Assembly: GCA_963813195.1 (NCBI GenBank)
Contig: CAWEYC010000035.1
Location: 1 to 64,000, forward strand
Direction: 5' to 3'
Source: Roseiarcus sp963813195
GTDB taxonomy: Bacteria; Pseudomonadota; Alphaproteobacteria; Rhizobiales; Beijerinckiaceae
Length of the DNA stretch: 64,000 nucleotides
Under the pieces are notes generated by a model that was not told where the DNA came from, made no database searches, and saw nothing but the letters and a program-made list of their open reading frames with translations. Shown in pieces: positions 27,535 through 36,297 of the stretch. Made by a program: the position numbers and the translations under genes. Every line of letters starts with the position of its first letter. Position 1 is the stretch's first letter.

Positions 27535-28452
27535 ATGGAGATCGGCGACGTAGCCGCCTGGCTCGCCATTCCCGTTCAGATCTTCTTCGTCGATCTGTTG
27601 CTCGGCGCCGACAACGCTTTGTTGATCGCCCTCGCCTGTCGTTCGCTCGGCCCCGAAGAGACACGCAAGGCGATTTTGCTCGGGACCACCGGCGCGATCC
27701 TCTTTCGGCTCGGGCTGACGGTGATAGCGAGTTCTCTACTCGCACTGCCGCTCGTCAAGCTCGCCGGCGCCTGGATTCTGATCGTCATTGCGCTCAACGT
27801 GGCCGAGGAGCGGAGATCGGATGACGGCGAAGGCCGTTCCTTCCCGGTCGCACGCGCCGATCTATGGTCCGCGGCGACCGTCATCGTCGTCGCCGATTCC
27901 GCGATGAGCCTCGACAACGTCGTCGCGCTCGCGGCGATCGCGCGGGGCAATTTCTGGTTGCTCGCCGCGGGCGTCGCCCTCTCTATCCCGGTGCTCGCCT
28001 ATGGCGGCCTGATCCTGGCGACGCTGCTGCAGAGAGCTCCGGGCCTCATCAAGATCGGCGCGGCGCTACTGGGCTGGATCGCAGGCGACATGGCGATATC
28101 CGACCCCCTCGTCGCCGATTGGGCGAACTCCAACGCGCCCGGTCTCGTCGCGATCGCGCCGGCGCTCGGCGCGGCGTTCGTCTACTTGTGCGGCGGACGA
28201 AACCCGGCGTCGCCTCGCGCCGCGAATCGCGCCCTCCCTGCGCCAGCTCCTCGCAGTGCGATGCCGAACGTCGCCGCTACGCCTGAGCCGCCACGCGCGA
28301 GCGCCCCCTTACCCGAGCCGCAAGCGCCCGACGGAACTGAACGCGCGCCCAATTGGCGCCAAGACCCAGTCGCCGTCATCGGTGCGTTGATTCTCGCGGT
28401 CGTCGCTGGCGTCGCGCTACTCTTCGCTTCCTATCTCGACAGTCTGTATTGA
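27535..28452 (+). CDS. TerC/YjbE-family integral membrane protein
   Basis: The product is 305 aa. TerC-type helices fill residues 1-215, with the two acidic membrane motifs FVDLLLGADNALLIA and VVADSAMSLDNVVALA, which are thought to bind metal ions in this family. A proline- and alanine-rich linker follows (about 220-275), then an extra C-terminal helix (VIGALILAVVAGVALLFAS), which most members lack. A role in metal-ion (perhaps manganese) efflux is the family inference. It lies 52 bases after hflC and may be co-transcribed. The ATG has GGAGGG upstream. Confidence 0.82.
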   Translation: MEIGDVAAWLAIPVQIFFVDLLLGADNALLIALACRSLGPEETRKAILLGTTGAILFRLGLTVIASSLLALPLVKLAGAWILIVIALNVAEERRSDDGEGRSFPVARADLWSAATVIVVADSAMSLDNVVALAAIARGNFWLLAAGVALSIPVLAYGGLILATLLQRAPGLIKIGAALLGWIAGDMAISDPLVADWANSNAPGLVAIAPALGAAFVYLCGGRNPASPRAANRALPAPAPRSAMPNVAATPEPPRASAPLPEPQAPDGTERAPNWRQDPVAVIGALILAVVAGVALLFASYLDSLY

Positions 28453-28463
28453 ATCGCGGCAAG

Positions 28464-28937
28464 ATGGATCGCATGGCCAGGAAAACTCCGTTGATCGCAG
28501 TCACGACCTTGACCGCCGACGACTTCGCGGCATGGGCCCCCCTGTGGCGCGGCTATCTCGATTTCTATCGGGCGGCCATTGACGAGGCGACGACGAAGCT
28601 GACCTTCGCGCGCCTGACGGGTGGCGCCGACCCGATGGGCGGCTTTCTCGCTCGCGACGCACATGACGCGGCGATCGGTCTCGTCCATTGGATCACTCAC
28701 CGCTCCTGCTGGACGGCGGGCGACTATTGCTATCTCCAGGATCTGTTCGTCGCGGCCGAGGCCCGTGGTTCCGGCGTCGGAGAACGGTTGATCGAAGCGG
28801 TGACCGCCCAAGCGCGCACCCTCGGCTGCTCGCGCGTGCACTGGCTGACCCAGGCCACGAACACGCAGGCAATGCGCCTTTACGATAAGGTCGCCGAACG
28901 TTCGGGCTTCGTCCAGTATCGCAAGATGCTGTCATGA
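28464..28937 (+). CDS. GNAT-family N-acetyltransferase
   Basis: The product is 157 aa. It has the GNAT acetyl-CoA-binding core: a beta strand followed by LQDLFVAAEARGSGVGERLI (the R-x-x-G-x-G motif) and the C-terminal NTQAMRLYDKVAERSGFVQY segment typical of GNATs with small amine or amino-acid-like substrates. The substrate is unknown. Two near starts exist (28464 and 28473). It follows the TerC gene by 11 bases, so it is likely in the same operon. The tandem IS elements lie directly after its stop. Confidence 0.8.
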   Translation: MDRMARKTPLIAVTTLTADDFAAWAPLWRGYLDFYRAAIDEATTKLTFARLTGGADPMGGFLARDAHDAAIGLVHWITHRSCWTAGDYCYLQDLFVAAEARGSGVGERLIEAVTAQARTLGCSRVHWLTQATNTQAMRLYDKVAERSGFVQYRKMLS

Positions 28938-28944
28938 GCTTCTA

Positions 28945-30180
28945 GTAGCCCGCGTCCTTGGCATTGGTGCTATTTTCTGAATCTATTCTGTCGTGCGGCA
29001 ACGGCGGAGGTGATTCGTGGCGGGGAAGGATATCAGCGTCAAGAAGTACGTTGTGAGGTTGAGCCCGGAGGAGCGGGGCCGGCTTGAAGAGTTCATTCGC
29101 AAGGGCAAGCCTGCGGCGCATTTGTTGACGAGGGCGCGGATCTTGTTGAAGGCCGACGTGTCGGAGGCGGGCGCGGGTTGGAGCGACAGCCGCATTGCCG
29201 AGGCTTTGGACACGGGCGATGCGACGGTCGAGCGGACGCGAAAGCTGCTTGTCGAGGAGGGTCTCGAAGCGGTTCTGTCGCGCAAGTACAATCCGAGATC
29301 GGCGCGGCCTCGGATATTCGACGGCGCGGCGGAAGCGAAGCTGATCGCGTTGACGTGCGGACCCGCGCCAGAGGGCTTCGCCAAATGGAGCCTGCGCCTT
29401 CTGGAGGAGAAGGTCGTCGAATTGAACATCGTCGAGAAGGCCAGCGACAACACAATCGGCCGGACGCTCAAAAAAACATCCTCCAGCCGCATCGAAAGCA
29501 GCAATGGGTGATCGCGCCCGAGGCCAATTCCGCCTTCGTCGCGGCGATGGAAGACGTTCTGGAAGTCTACCAAAGACCGCACGATCCTCAGCGGCCCCTG
29601 GTTTGTCTCGATGAAACGTCGAAGCAGTTGGTCATGGAGACGCGTAAGCCGCTCCGCGCCAAGCCTGGGAAACCGGCGCGCCACGACAATGAATACGAAC
29701 GCAACGGCGTCGCCAATCTGTTCATGATGTTCGCGCCGCTCGAAGGTTGGCGACACGTGAAAGTCACCGACCGTCATGCCGCCGTCGATTACGCCCACGC
29801 GCTCAAGGACCTCTGCGACACTCATTTTCCCGACGCGGCCAAGATCGTGCTGATTCAGGACAATCTCAGCACGCACACGCCCGCCTCCCTCTACGCGGCC
29901 TTTCCCGCCCCCGAAGCGCGCCGTCTCGTCGAGCGGTTCGAATGGCATTACACGCCCAAACACGGAAGCTGGCTCGACATGGCCGAATCCGAACTCGGCG
30001 TTCTTGCCGCCCAATGTCTCGCCCGCCGAATTCCCGACAAGCCATCCCTTGTCCGCGAAATCGACGCCTGGCAGGAAAGCCGAAACAAACATCACGCCAG
30101 CGCGGACTGGCAATTCACAACCCCCGACGCCCGCGTGAAACTCAAAAGATTGTACCCTCAGTTCGAATGACTCGCGCCAC
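28945..30180 (+). mobile_element. IS630-family insertion sequence (second copy)
   Basis: The element is 1,236 bp. The ends are imperfect inverted repeats (left GTAGCCCGCGTCCTT, right complement GTGGCGCGAGTCATT; 15 of the first 22 positions match). It is flanked by TA at 28943-28944 and 30181-30182. The right TA is shared with the next IS element. It entered the gap between the GNAT and GGDEF-EAL genes. Confidence 0.8.
29017..30170 (+). CDS. IS630-family transposase, two frames joined by -1 frameshift
   Basis: The first frame (29017-29511, GTG start with GGAGGTG upstream) encodes the HTH part (WSDSRIAEALDTGDATVERT). The second, in the -1 frame, encodes the DDE part with acidic residues in VCLDETSKQL, LIQDNLSTH and SWLDMAESELG. 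The junction is a run of seven A at 29470-29476. Slipping back one base turns LKKTSSS into LKKNILQPHRKQQW, continuous with the family sequence. Such A-runs are used for programmed frameshifting in IS630 elements, so the transposase is probably functional rather than broken. Confidence 0.82.
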
Positions 30181-30182
30181 TA

Positions 30183-31245
30183 GAGCATTTTCCAGTTTGC
30201 CTGAATCGTGAGGCGCTGAGGGGAGGGATTCCCGTGTGGGGCTAATTAGGCGAGTCTCTCTGGATCGATTGATTCGGAGGGGTGAGATGGCCAAGGCCTA
30301 TTCTCAGGATTTGCGGGAGCGGGTGATTTTGGCGGTGGGGCGGGGAGCTTCGCGACGCGCCGCGGCCGCGCAGTTTTCGATCAGCGCCTCCTCGGCGATC
30401 AAATGGGACCAGCGCTTTCGCGAAACCGGAAGCGCGCTAGCCAAATCTTTGAAAGGCAAAAGCCGCTCGCCTCTGGAGGCCTATGCGGCCTGGCTGTTGG
30501 CGCTGAATGCCGAAGAGCCGGACCTCACCTTGGAGGAAATCCGGGGCCGTATCGAGCAGGAGCACGCGATCACGCCCGCGGTCAGCGCCCTCTGGCGCTT
30601 CTTTGATCGGCACAAGATCAGCTTTAAAAAAAACCGTTCACGCCAGCGAGCAAAAGCGGCCTGACGTTGCTGCGGCGCGCGCTGATTGGAAGGCCGCTCA
30701 GGCGTCGTTGGACCCTGAGACGCTCGTCTTCATTGACGAAACGGGAACGACAACCAATATGGGACGGCTGCGCGGCCGCTGCCCGCGCGGCGAGCGGCTC
30801 CTCGGCCATCTGCCGCACGGACATTGGAAAACAACGACCTTCGTCGCAGGCCTGCGCAACGGCGCCATTACAGCCCCCTTCGTCATCGACAAGCCGATGA
30901 ACGGTGAGATTTTCCTCGCCTACGTCGAACAGGGGCTCGCGCCAACACTCAAGGCTGGCGACACCGTCATCATGGACAATCTACCCGCCCACAAAGTGGC
31001 CGGCGTGCGCGGGGCCATCGAGGCGACAGGCGCCCGGCTTCTCTATCTGCCGCCCTATTCCCCCGACCTCAATCCCATCGAAATGGCCTTCGCAAAGCTC
31101 AAGGCGCTCCTGCGCAAAGCCGCCATGCGCACCATTCCTCTGCTCTGGGATAAAATCGGCGAACTCCTCAGCGCCTTCTCCCCACAGGAATGCCAGCACT
31201 ACTTCCGCCATGTCGGATATGGCTCAACCTAAGTGGAAAATGCTC
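30183..31245 (+). mobile_element. IS630-family insertion sequence (third copy, different subgroup)
   Basis: The element is 1,063 bp. The ends share a perfect 12-bp inverted repeat (GAGCATTTTCCA) and weaker matches beyond it. It is flanked by TA at 30181-30182 and 31246-31247. It abuts the previous IS with only that TA between them. The right end lies 8 bases from the stop of the GGDEF-EAL gene. Confidence 0.87.
30287..31232 (+). CDS. IS630-family transposase, two frames joined by frameshift
   Basis: The first frame (30287-30664) starts MAKAYSQDLRERVI and encodes the HTH domain. The second encodes the DDE domain with VFIDETGTTTNM, VIMDNLPAHK and YSPDLNPIEMAF, and ends in HYFRHVGYGST. The frames meet at eight A (30626-30633). 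Joining them needs +1 (or -2) movement, as if one A were skipped. This may be a programmed site or a one-base expansion that inactivated the copy. The ribosome site GGAGGGG precedes ATG 30287. Confidence 0.82.
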
Positions 31246-31253
31246 TAGGCCGC

Positions 31254-33605
31254 TCATCCGGCGCGAGCCGATCGAACCGATCCCATCGGCGCCCGTTCGA
31301 GCGAAGTGAGCAACATGATCTCTTCGAGAGGCTTCGGCTCGCTGAAGAGGTAGCCCTGAGCCTCCGCGCAACCGAGTTCCACGACCGCCCTCAGTTGAGC
31401 GCTGGTCTCGATTCCCTCTGCAATCGTCGTCATGCCGAAGCTCGTCGCCAACTCGATGATCGCGCGAACGGTCGCACGCGTCTCCTCACGCCGGGTGAGC
31501 TTCTGAATGAAGGAGCGATCAATCTTGACGCTGTCGAACGGGTACAGCTCGAGGCAATTGAGACTGGAATAACCGGTTCCGAAATCGTCCAATGAGATGC
31601 GGACGCCCATTGCCTTGAGCCGTTGCAGTTGCGAGGCCACGCGCGGGCTGTCGTTGATGAGGTACGATTCCGTGACCTCAATCTCCAGACGGTGGGCGGA
31701 GAGACCCGAGGCCGCCAGGCATTTTTCCACTACGGCGGCGACGTCGGAGGATTCGAGCTGGACCGGCGAGCAATTCACCGCGACGCGCATGCTTTGCGAG
31801 TTCCGGACCATGTCCGTGCAGGCGCGCTCGAGGACCCAAGCGCCAATCGGAACTATGAGACCGGTTTCCTCTGCGATCGGAATGAACTCGCTCGGCGGAA
31901 TGTCGGGGAGGCTCGGCCGGCGCCAGCGCAGCAGCGCCTCGAACCCGACGGTCTCCTCGCTGCGCGCGCTCTTGATCGGCTGATAGAACACGCGGAGCTC
32001 GTCACGTTCGATCGCAAAGCGCAGACCGTTCTCGATCATGACCTTGTGCTGCACGGCCTTGTTCATATCGCTGTGAAAGAAGCAGAAGTTCCCTCGGCCT
32101 TTCGACTTTGCCGCGTAGAGCGCCAAATCGGCGGCCTTGAGGAGCTCGCTGGTCGCGCCTGCGTCGCTCCTCGTGGACGCGATCCCGATGCTCGCGCCGA
32201 CGATGCCGTTGATCGAACCGACCTTGTATGGCCTGGACAACTCACGACAAATTCGCTGGGCTAGCGCGGCGGCGTCGCGCGCAAAATCCTCGACCGGCTG
32301 AACGACGGCGAATTCATCGCCCCCCAGTCTCGCGACCAGGCTGTCCCGCCCCACGAGATCGCTGAGGCGACCGGCCACCAACCCCAGCAATTCGTCGCCA
32401 ACCGCGTGCCCGTAGGTGTCGTTGACGAATTTGAAGCGGTCGAGATCGACGACATGCAGGGCGTAGTCGCGCGCGGCGGCGGCCGCATTGAACAACTGGT
32501 CGAGAGTTTCTCCGATCACCCGCCGATTGGGGAGGTTGGTGAGAGGATCGCGCCGCGCCAACTCCGCGATTTTTCTCTCGAACCGAGCGCTGTTGAGCGC
32601 CATGCCGGCGGTCGCGAGCAACACAACCCCGGTCAGCGCCGCCGCCGCGGCGATGACGGCCCTGCGCCACCACGCCAACACCTCGTCGAATTCGGAGTTG
32701 GATATGGCGACCACGACCTTGAGCGGTAAGCCTCTGACCGCCCGCATCACCCCGAACAGATTTTCTCCGCTCGGAGCTTGGGCGAGCGACACCACCTCTC
32801 CGCCGTTGAACGAGCGGACGACGTCCGGCGCGCGAATTTGCCTCGCTATAGAGCCGCTGAAGACGCCTGTTCCCAGGCGCACATAACCGTCGTCGCCAAT
32901 GAGCGCGAATCCCCCGCCCCCGGCGACCATCAAATCGGCGTAGCCACCCGCGAAGACCGATGGATCGAGCGAGGCGACGAGCAAGCCAGCGAATTGTCCG
33001 TCGCCGTCGCGGATCTTCCGGGCGAACTGGATGCTCCACTCGCCGACGTGATCCGGCGACGGCCGGCCGATGAATAGCCTGTCTTCGCCCGCTTGCGGGC
33101 GCGCGTCGAAGTGTTCGCGCTCGACGGGGTCAATTTTCGCGTCGGGATAAGGGGCCTCGCTACCGGCGATCACGATTCCCTGCGCATCGATGACGCCGAT
33201 TTGAACCGGCTGATCGTCGATGGCGTAACTTTCCTTCACCAGGGACCGCCAATTGGCGACATCGCCGCGGTTTCCGCCGGCCCGTCGCAGAGATTTGAGA
33301 ATGTGGTCCAAATCCCCGGCGATATGACCGACGTTGCGTTCAAAAGTCAGCGCGAGGTTGGCTGCATCGCGTTCGCTTTCGCGGAGCCATGTGTCCCGCT
33401 CGTGAGCGTACACCGCCCAAGCCACAAACCAGATGACGAGGATGCGCGCGATGCCGAGGTAAATAGAGGGCTGTCGCAGAGTGGAATGGCCAGCGGCAGC
33501 GCCGTTCGCTACGGACCGCCGTCGATTCGACCGCCCCAAATTCCAAGCCACGAACGAGGACCAATGCCCTCGCCCTGGAAACGGCGCATCGCCTGAGAAT
33601 TTCAC
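31254..33605 (-). CDS. Membrane-bound GGDEF-EAL protein (cyclic-di-GMP signalling)
   Basis: The product is 783 aa. A first membrane helix lies at about 45-65, then an extracytoplasmic sensor of dCACHE/PDC-type layout to about 315, then a second helix (AVIAAAAALTGVVLLATAGM). The GGDEF domain keeps its active site RLGGDEF. The EAL domain keeps EALLRW, EVTES, DDFGTGYSSL, KIDRSFI and EGIET. Both cyclase and phosphodiesterase sites therefore look intact; which dominates cannot be told. Translation appears to start at GTG 33605 with AGGAG upstream. It likely links an external signal to the c-di-GMP pool that PleD also feeds. Confidence 0.88.
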   Translation of the reverse strand: MKFSGDAPFPGRGHWSSFVAWNLGRSNRRRSVANGAAAGHSTLRQPSIYLGIARILVIWFVAWAVYAHERDTWLRESERDAANLALTFERNVGHIAGDLDHILKSLRRAGGNRGDVANWRSLVKESYAIDDQPVQIGVIDAQGIVIAGSEAPYPDAKIDPVEREHFDARPQAGEDRLFIGRPSPDHVGEWSIQFARKIRDGDGQFAGLLVASLDPSVFAGGYADLMVAGGGGFALIGDDGYVRLGTGVFSGSIARQIRAPDVVRSFNGGEVVSLAQAPSGENLFGVMRAVRGLPLKVVVAISNSEFDEVLAWWRRAVIAAAAALTGVVLLATAGMALNSARFERKIAELARRDPLTNLPNRRVIGETLDQLFNAAAAARDYALHVVDLDRFKFVNDTYGHAVGDELLGLVAGRLSDLVGRDSLVARLGGDEFAVVQPVEDFARDAAALAQRICRELSRPYKVGSINGIVGASIGIASTRSDAGATSELLKAADLALYAAKSKGRGNFCFFHSDMNKAVQHKVMIENGLRFAIERDELRVFYQPIKSARSEETVGFEALLRWRRPSLPDIPPSEFIPIAEETGLIVPIGAWVLERACTDMVRNSQSMRVAVNCSPVQLESSDVAAVVEKCLAASGLSAHRLEIEVTESYLINDSPRVASQLQRLKAMGVRISLDDFGTGYSSLNCLELYPFDSVKIDRSFIQKLTRREETRATVRAIIELATSFGMTTIAEGIETSAQLRAVVELGCAEAQGYLFSEPKPLEEIMLLTSLERAPMGSVRSARAG

Positions 33606-33833
33606 AAAGGCTCCTGGACGACCCCAATGAGTCCTTCCTCTTAAGGTGCAGGAATTACCAAACTATCAAAGACGTTAACCGCCTTGCGCGCGGCTGATCG
33701 CTGCACGGATTGCTTAGTCCTTAGGAAAATCGTGCGCCGCCGTCCTCCCCGCCGCTGTGGACGCCCCAATTCGCCGCCTTGCGAACGCCGTCATCGCGGG
33801 TCAAATTGTGGATTGGCGTAATTGAGGTGATTC

Positions 33834-34646
33834 GTGGCCGCCGTTGCGACCTTGAAGGACGATTTTCACATCGATCGATCGGACAGTGAGCCAGCCTTTA
33901 CGGTCGATGTCGACGGTTTCGAGGGGCCGCTCGACCTGTTGCTCGAACTTGCGCGGCGCCAGAAGGTCGATCTCGCCCGCATCTCCGTGCTGGCGCTCGC
34001 CGAACAATATCTCGCCTTTGTCGAAGCGGCGCGTCAATTGCGCCTGGAATTGGCGGCCGACTACCTCGTCATGGCCGCCTGGCTCGCCTACCTCAAGTCG
34101 CGCCTGCTGCTGCCGGCGCCCACAAAAGCGGAAGCCGGCGGGGCGGCCGAACTCGCCGACGCCCTCGCGCAGCGCCTGCGCCGTCTCGAACTGATGCGCA
34201 AGGCCGCCGGGGCGCTGATCAACCGCCCGAGACTCGGACGCGACGTCTTCGTGCGCGGCGCGCCGGAGCCGATCACGAACTCCACGGCAGTCGTCTACGA
34301 GGCGACTTTGTACGACTTGTTGTCCGCTTACGCGCGGCAGAGCCAGAAGCACGCCCGCGCCCACGTGCGCTTCAAGGTCCGCGTGGTATGGTCGCTCGCC
34401 GATGCGCGCGAGGCGCTGACGCGCCTGGTGGGGCAAGCGAGCGACTGGACCGAACTCGACTCCTGGCTGATCGCGTATGGCGTCGAGCCGAAAATGCGCC
34501 GGTCGGCGCGGGCTTCCTCGTTTTCGGCTTCACTCGAAATGGTTCGCGAAGGTCAGATCGAGTTGCGGCAAGATCAGGCCTTCTCGACGCTGTGGGTCCG
34601 CGCCGTCCGCGCGGACGCCGTCGAGCAAAGCGGCGAGTTGAATTGA
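33834..34646 (+). CDS. scpA: Segregation and condensation protein A
   Basis: The product is 270 aa. ScpA is the kleisin that bridges the SMC dimer, with ScpB, in chromosome condensation. The start VDGFEGPLDLLLELARRQKVDL is the family N-terminal region (only its first part is diagnostic), followed by YLVMAAWLAYLKSRLLLP and a C-terminal winged-helix segment. The GTG start at 33834 has GAGGTG 6 bases upstream. scpB follows after 14 bases. In many relatives scpA directly follows nagZ; here the two are 6 kb apart and on opposite strands. Confidence 0.92.
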   Translation: MAAVATLKDDFHIDRSDSEPAFTVDVDGFEGPLDLLLELARRQKVDLARISVLALAEQYLAFVEAARQLRLELAADYLVMAAWLAYLKSRLLLPAPTKAEAGGAAELADALAQRLRRLELMRKAAGALINRPRLGRDVFVRGAPEPITNSTAVVYEATLYDLLSAYARQSQKHARAHVRFKVRVVWSLADAREALTRLVGQASDWTELDSWLIAYGVEPKMRRSARASSFSASLEMVREGQIELRQDQAFSTLWVRAVRADAVEQSGELN

Positions 34647-34660
34647 GACGAGAAAACTTC

Positions 34661-35347
34661 ATGGGAACTGTCGCGCAATTGTTCGAAACCGCTGTCCCGC
34701 CGCGCTTCGCGCCGGAGGATTTGCGCGCCGCCGAGGCGCTCGTATTCGCTGCCGCCGAACCGGTCGACGAGGTTTCGATAGCGGCGCGCCTCTCCGAGGG
34801 AGCCGACGTCGCGGCGGTGATGGCCGAACTCCAGCGTCATTACACGGGACGCGGCGTTAATCTTGTGCGGGTCGCCGGGCGCTGGGCATTCCGCACCGCG
34901 AGCGATTTGTCGTGGCTGCTGGCGCGCGAGGATCAGGAAAAGCGCAAATTGTCGCGGGCAGCGCTGGAGACGCTCGCCATCGTCGCCTATCATCAGCCAG
35001 TGACGCGCGCCGACATAGAGGAAATCCGCGGCGTCGCCGTCTCCAAAGGCGCCCTCGACGTTCTCATGGAGGCGGGATGGGTGCGTATGCGCGGTCGCCG
35101 CAAAGCGCCCGGCCGTCCGATCACCTACGGCACTACACCGGATTTTCTCGTCCATTTCGGCCTTGACGCGATCGGCGATCTGCCGGGGCTCGACGAATTG
35201 CAGGGCGCCGGCCTGTTCGACGGCAAGCTGCCGCCGGGCTTCGGCGTTCCTCAACCCGACGACGATTCCGTGCTTCGCGCCGACGAGGAACCTCTCGACG
35301 AACCGACGCCGCTCGAACAGGCCTGGGGCGCCGTGGAAGACTTCTGA
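34661..35347 (+). CDS. scpB: Segregation and condensation protein B
   Basis: The product is 228 aa. ScpB binds ScpA as a dimer in the SMC-ScpAB complex. Two winged-helix domains are visible: RAAEALVFAAAEPVDEVSI in the first and LETLAIVAYHQPVTRADIEE with VSKGALDVLMEAGWV in the second, followed by TPDFLVHFGLDAIGDLPGL. The last 45 residues are acidic and proline-rich. ATG 34661 gives the family start, 14 bases after scpA, in one operon. Confidence 0.92.
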   Translation: MGTVAQLFETAVPPRFAPEDLRAAEALVFAAAEPVDEVSIAARLSEGADVAAVMAELQRHYTGRGVNLVRVAGRWAFRTASDLSWLLAREDQEKRKLSRAALETLAIVAYHQPVTRADIEEIRGVAVSKGALDVLMEAGWVRMRGRRKAPGRPITYGTTPDFLVHFGLDAIGDLPGLDELQGAGLFDGKLPPGFGVPQPDDDSVLRADEEPLDEPTPLEQAWGAVEDF

Positions 35348-35466
35348 CGAAGCCTGAGCGGTCTCGTGCGCGGACCGGCGCGGCCACGAAAGCGCCGGAA
35401 ATCGCGACGACAACAACAACCTACAGCCGCCGCGCCGCAAGGGCGTGAAGCGCGGGAGAGCGATTG

Positions 35467-36297
35467 ATGAAACTTAGGGTTTGCCTTCTGTTGCTCGCCT
35501 TTTCGGCGACGCTCGGCGGCGCGCGCGCGGAAGTTGTCTTGCCCTTGGCGGCGCACCGCGCCGCCTACGAAATCTCCCTCGTTGACTCCTACGCGGGGCG
35601 TATGCCCAATTCGCAGACGCCGATCGCCGCCTCCGGTCTCATCGCCTACGAGTTCACCGGTTCATCCTGCGAGGGCTATGCGTCGAATTTTCGCCAACTG
35701 ACTGAATTGGAGCGCAGCGAAGGCGAACCGATCTCCTCCGACGTCCGCGCCCTGACCTTCGAGGATGGCGACGCCAAAAGCCTGAAATTCCAGATCGACT
35801 CGCAAACCGAAGGAAACCCCAGCCCCGCGATCGTCGGCGCGGCCCAGCGCGCGGAGAGCGGCGACATCACGGTCGCCCTGAGTAAACCGTCGACCGAAAC
35901 CATGAATCTCGGCAAGGACATTCTCTTCCCCACCCAGCATATCGAGCACATCATCGCGAAGGCCAAGCAGGGCGGCGGCGCGATGCAGGCGCGCGTCTAC
36001 GACGGCTCCGACACCGGCAAGAAGGTGTTCGAAACCCTGACCGTCATCGGCAAGCAGGCGAGCTCGCCGACGCCCGAGACCGAGTTCGCCGACACGCTCG
36101 GCAAGATCCGTCGTTGGCCCGTCACGGTCTCGTATTTCGACGAATCGGCCCGCGACGGTCCGCCGGAATATATTCTCAGCTTCGACCTCTATGAAAACGG
36201 CGTATCCGGCACTTTGAAGCTCGACTACGGCTCGTTCGCGCTGATCGCCAAACTGAGTAAGCTGGAAATGCTGCCGACGCCCGTTTGCGCGAAATAA
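35467..36297 (+). CDS. eipB: EipB-family periplasmic protein (DUF1849)
   Basis: The product is 276 aa. A signal peptide covers residues 1-22 (LLLLAFSATLGGARA). The body starts PLAAHRAAYEISL and contains FTGSSCEGYASNFRQL, with a second cysteine near the end (PTPVCAK). In Brucella EipB these two cysteines form a conserved disulfide, and the protein, a beta-spiral, supports cell-envelope integrity. ATG 35467 is preferred to an adjacent TTG. The gene is convergent with dinB, and the two stop codons abut with no gap. Confidence 0.85.
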   Translation: MKLRVCLLLLAFSATLGGARAEVVLPLAAHRAAYEISLVDSYAGRMPNSQTPIAASGLIAYEFTGSSCEGYASNFRQLTELERSEGEPISSDVRALTFEDGDAKSLKFQIDSQTEGNPSPAIVGAAQRAESGDITVALSKPSTETMNLGKDILFPTQHIEHIIAKAKQGGGAMQARVYDGSDTGKKVFETLTVIGKQASSPTPETEFADTLGKIRRWPVTVSYFDESARDGPPEYILSFDLYENGVSGTLKLDYGSFALIAKLSKLEMLPTPVCAK

